Below, piece by piece: positions 63,754-64,000 of a DNA stretch of 64,000 nucleotides. This stretch comes from Dactylosporangium fulvum (GTDB taxonomy: Bacteria; Actinomycetota; Actinomycetes; Mycobacteriales; Micromonosporaceae). Location: positions 706,501 to 770,500 of the forward strand of contig NZ_CP073720.1 in assembly GCF_025137375.1 (NCBI RefSeq), given 5' to 3'. Position 1 is the first letter of the stretch. Every line of letters begins with the position of its first letter. A program made the translations under genes and the position numbers. The notes below the pieces were generated by a model, which ran no database searches, was not told the origin of the DNA, and saw only the letters and a list, made by a program, of their open reading frames with translations.

Positions 63754-64000
63754 CGCGTCCACCTCAAATCCGTCGGCGCGTCGCCCGCTATGAGCGATCA
63801 CGCGAACGTCAGTTTATGCACACAGAACCCTGTGGCGAGCGTCGGGCAGCATGCAGACGGTCCGGGCCGACCTGCGGCGCGGCCCTTCTCCACACAGCTC
63901 AACCCGGGTGTCGACCCGGTGCGCTCACGAGGGATCCGGGCGATGGTAACGCATTGGAATCGGACGGATACACGGTCGAGGGCGTGCGATATCTTCGCCG
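63754..64000. other. Region upstream of crp to the window end
   Basis: About 250 bp without a convincing gene. It contains crp's promoter region; no TANNNT element stands at leaderless distance from ATG 63753, in agreement with the presence of a ribosome-binding site. Nothing else recognised. Confidence 0.4.

Overview
The window is high-GC DNA with strong G/C third-codon bias. WhiB/Wbl, GpgS, bacterioferritin, AtuA-type and PonA2-type genes place it in the Actinobacteria, most likely the Micromonosporaceae (inference from gene content and from the tryptophan-rich subtilase tail; not proven). Genes are dense on both strands, with short gaps, several convergent genes that overlap at their 3' ends, and many promoters of the leaderless kind (TANNNT followed by 6-7 nt and the start codon).

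Layout. 0-3.2 kb: an ABC exporter pair (5' truncated), a small membrane protein and glucosyl-3-phosphoglycerate synthase. 3.3-9.7 kb: threonine synthase behind a SAM-I riboswitch, a tandem GNAT protein, an ArsR-like regulator divergent from an MFS exporter, and PaaN. 9.9-12.4 kb: a cold-shock protein and a stand-alone groEL with two CIRCE operators. 12.56-14.32 kb: a 160-bp palindromic MITE and an IS701-like element with a frameshifted transposase, abutting at CTAG targets next to the stop codon of a dipeptidase gene. 14.3-24.7 kb: dipeptidase, GNAT, a polytopic membrane subtilase, an FAD oxidoreductase, SRPBCC protein, GlpD, a GlcD-like oxidase and a DUF4031 protein. 24.7-30.6 kb: iron box-Bfd-Bfr, an HD protein in an operon with a GGDEF-STAND-TPR protein, an orphan Trp-rich tail protein, and UdgX.

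31-37.6 kb: three poorly known genes, then the most interesting locus: a ykkC-class (guanidine-I family) riboswitch in front of a tight operon of creatininase-family amidohydrolase, type III glutamine synthetase-like ligase (GlnT), TetR regulator and NCS1 permease. This looks like an RNA-controlled uptake and catabolic module for a nitrogen-rich compound. The aptamer departs from my recollection of the guanidine-I consensus at two conserved segments, so its ligand is open.

37.6-48.5 kb: tRNA-Pro(CGG), an alpha/beta hydrolase, and a locus that matches the mycobacterial Rv3676-Rv3683 neighbourhood: metallophosphoesterase, PonA2-type PBP, WblA/WhiB4, two ArsA-type ATPases, DUF4177, RidA, MBL hydrolase and (at 63 kb) Crp. 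Between MBL and Crp sit a class III adenylate cyclase-ATPase-TPR protein, a Ser/Thr kinase, and a seven-gene minus-strand operon (TetR, TIGR03084-like, AtuA-like, two acyl-CoA dehydrogenases, biotin-dependent carboxylase alpha and beta) that probably degrades a branched or terpenoid acyl-CoA. The cyclase and Crp together suggest local cAMP signalling.
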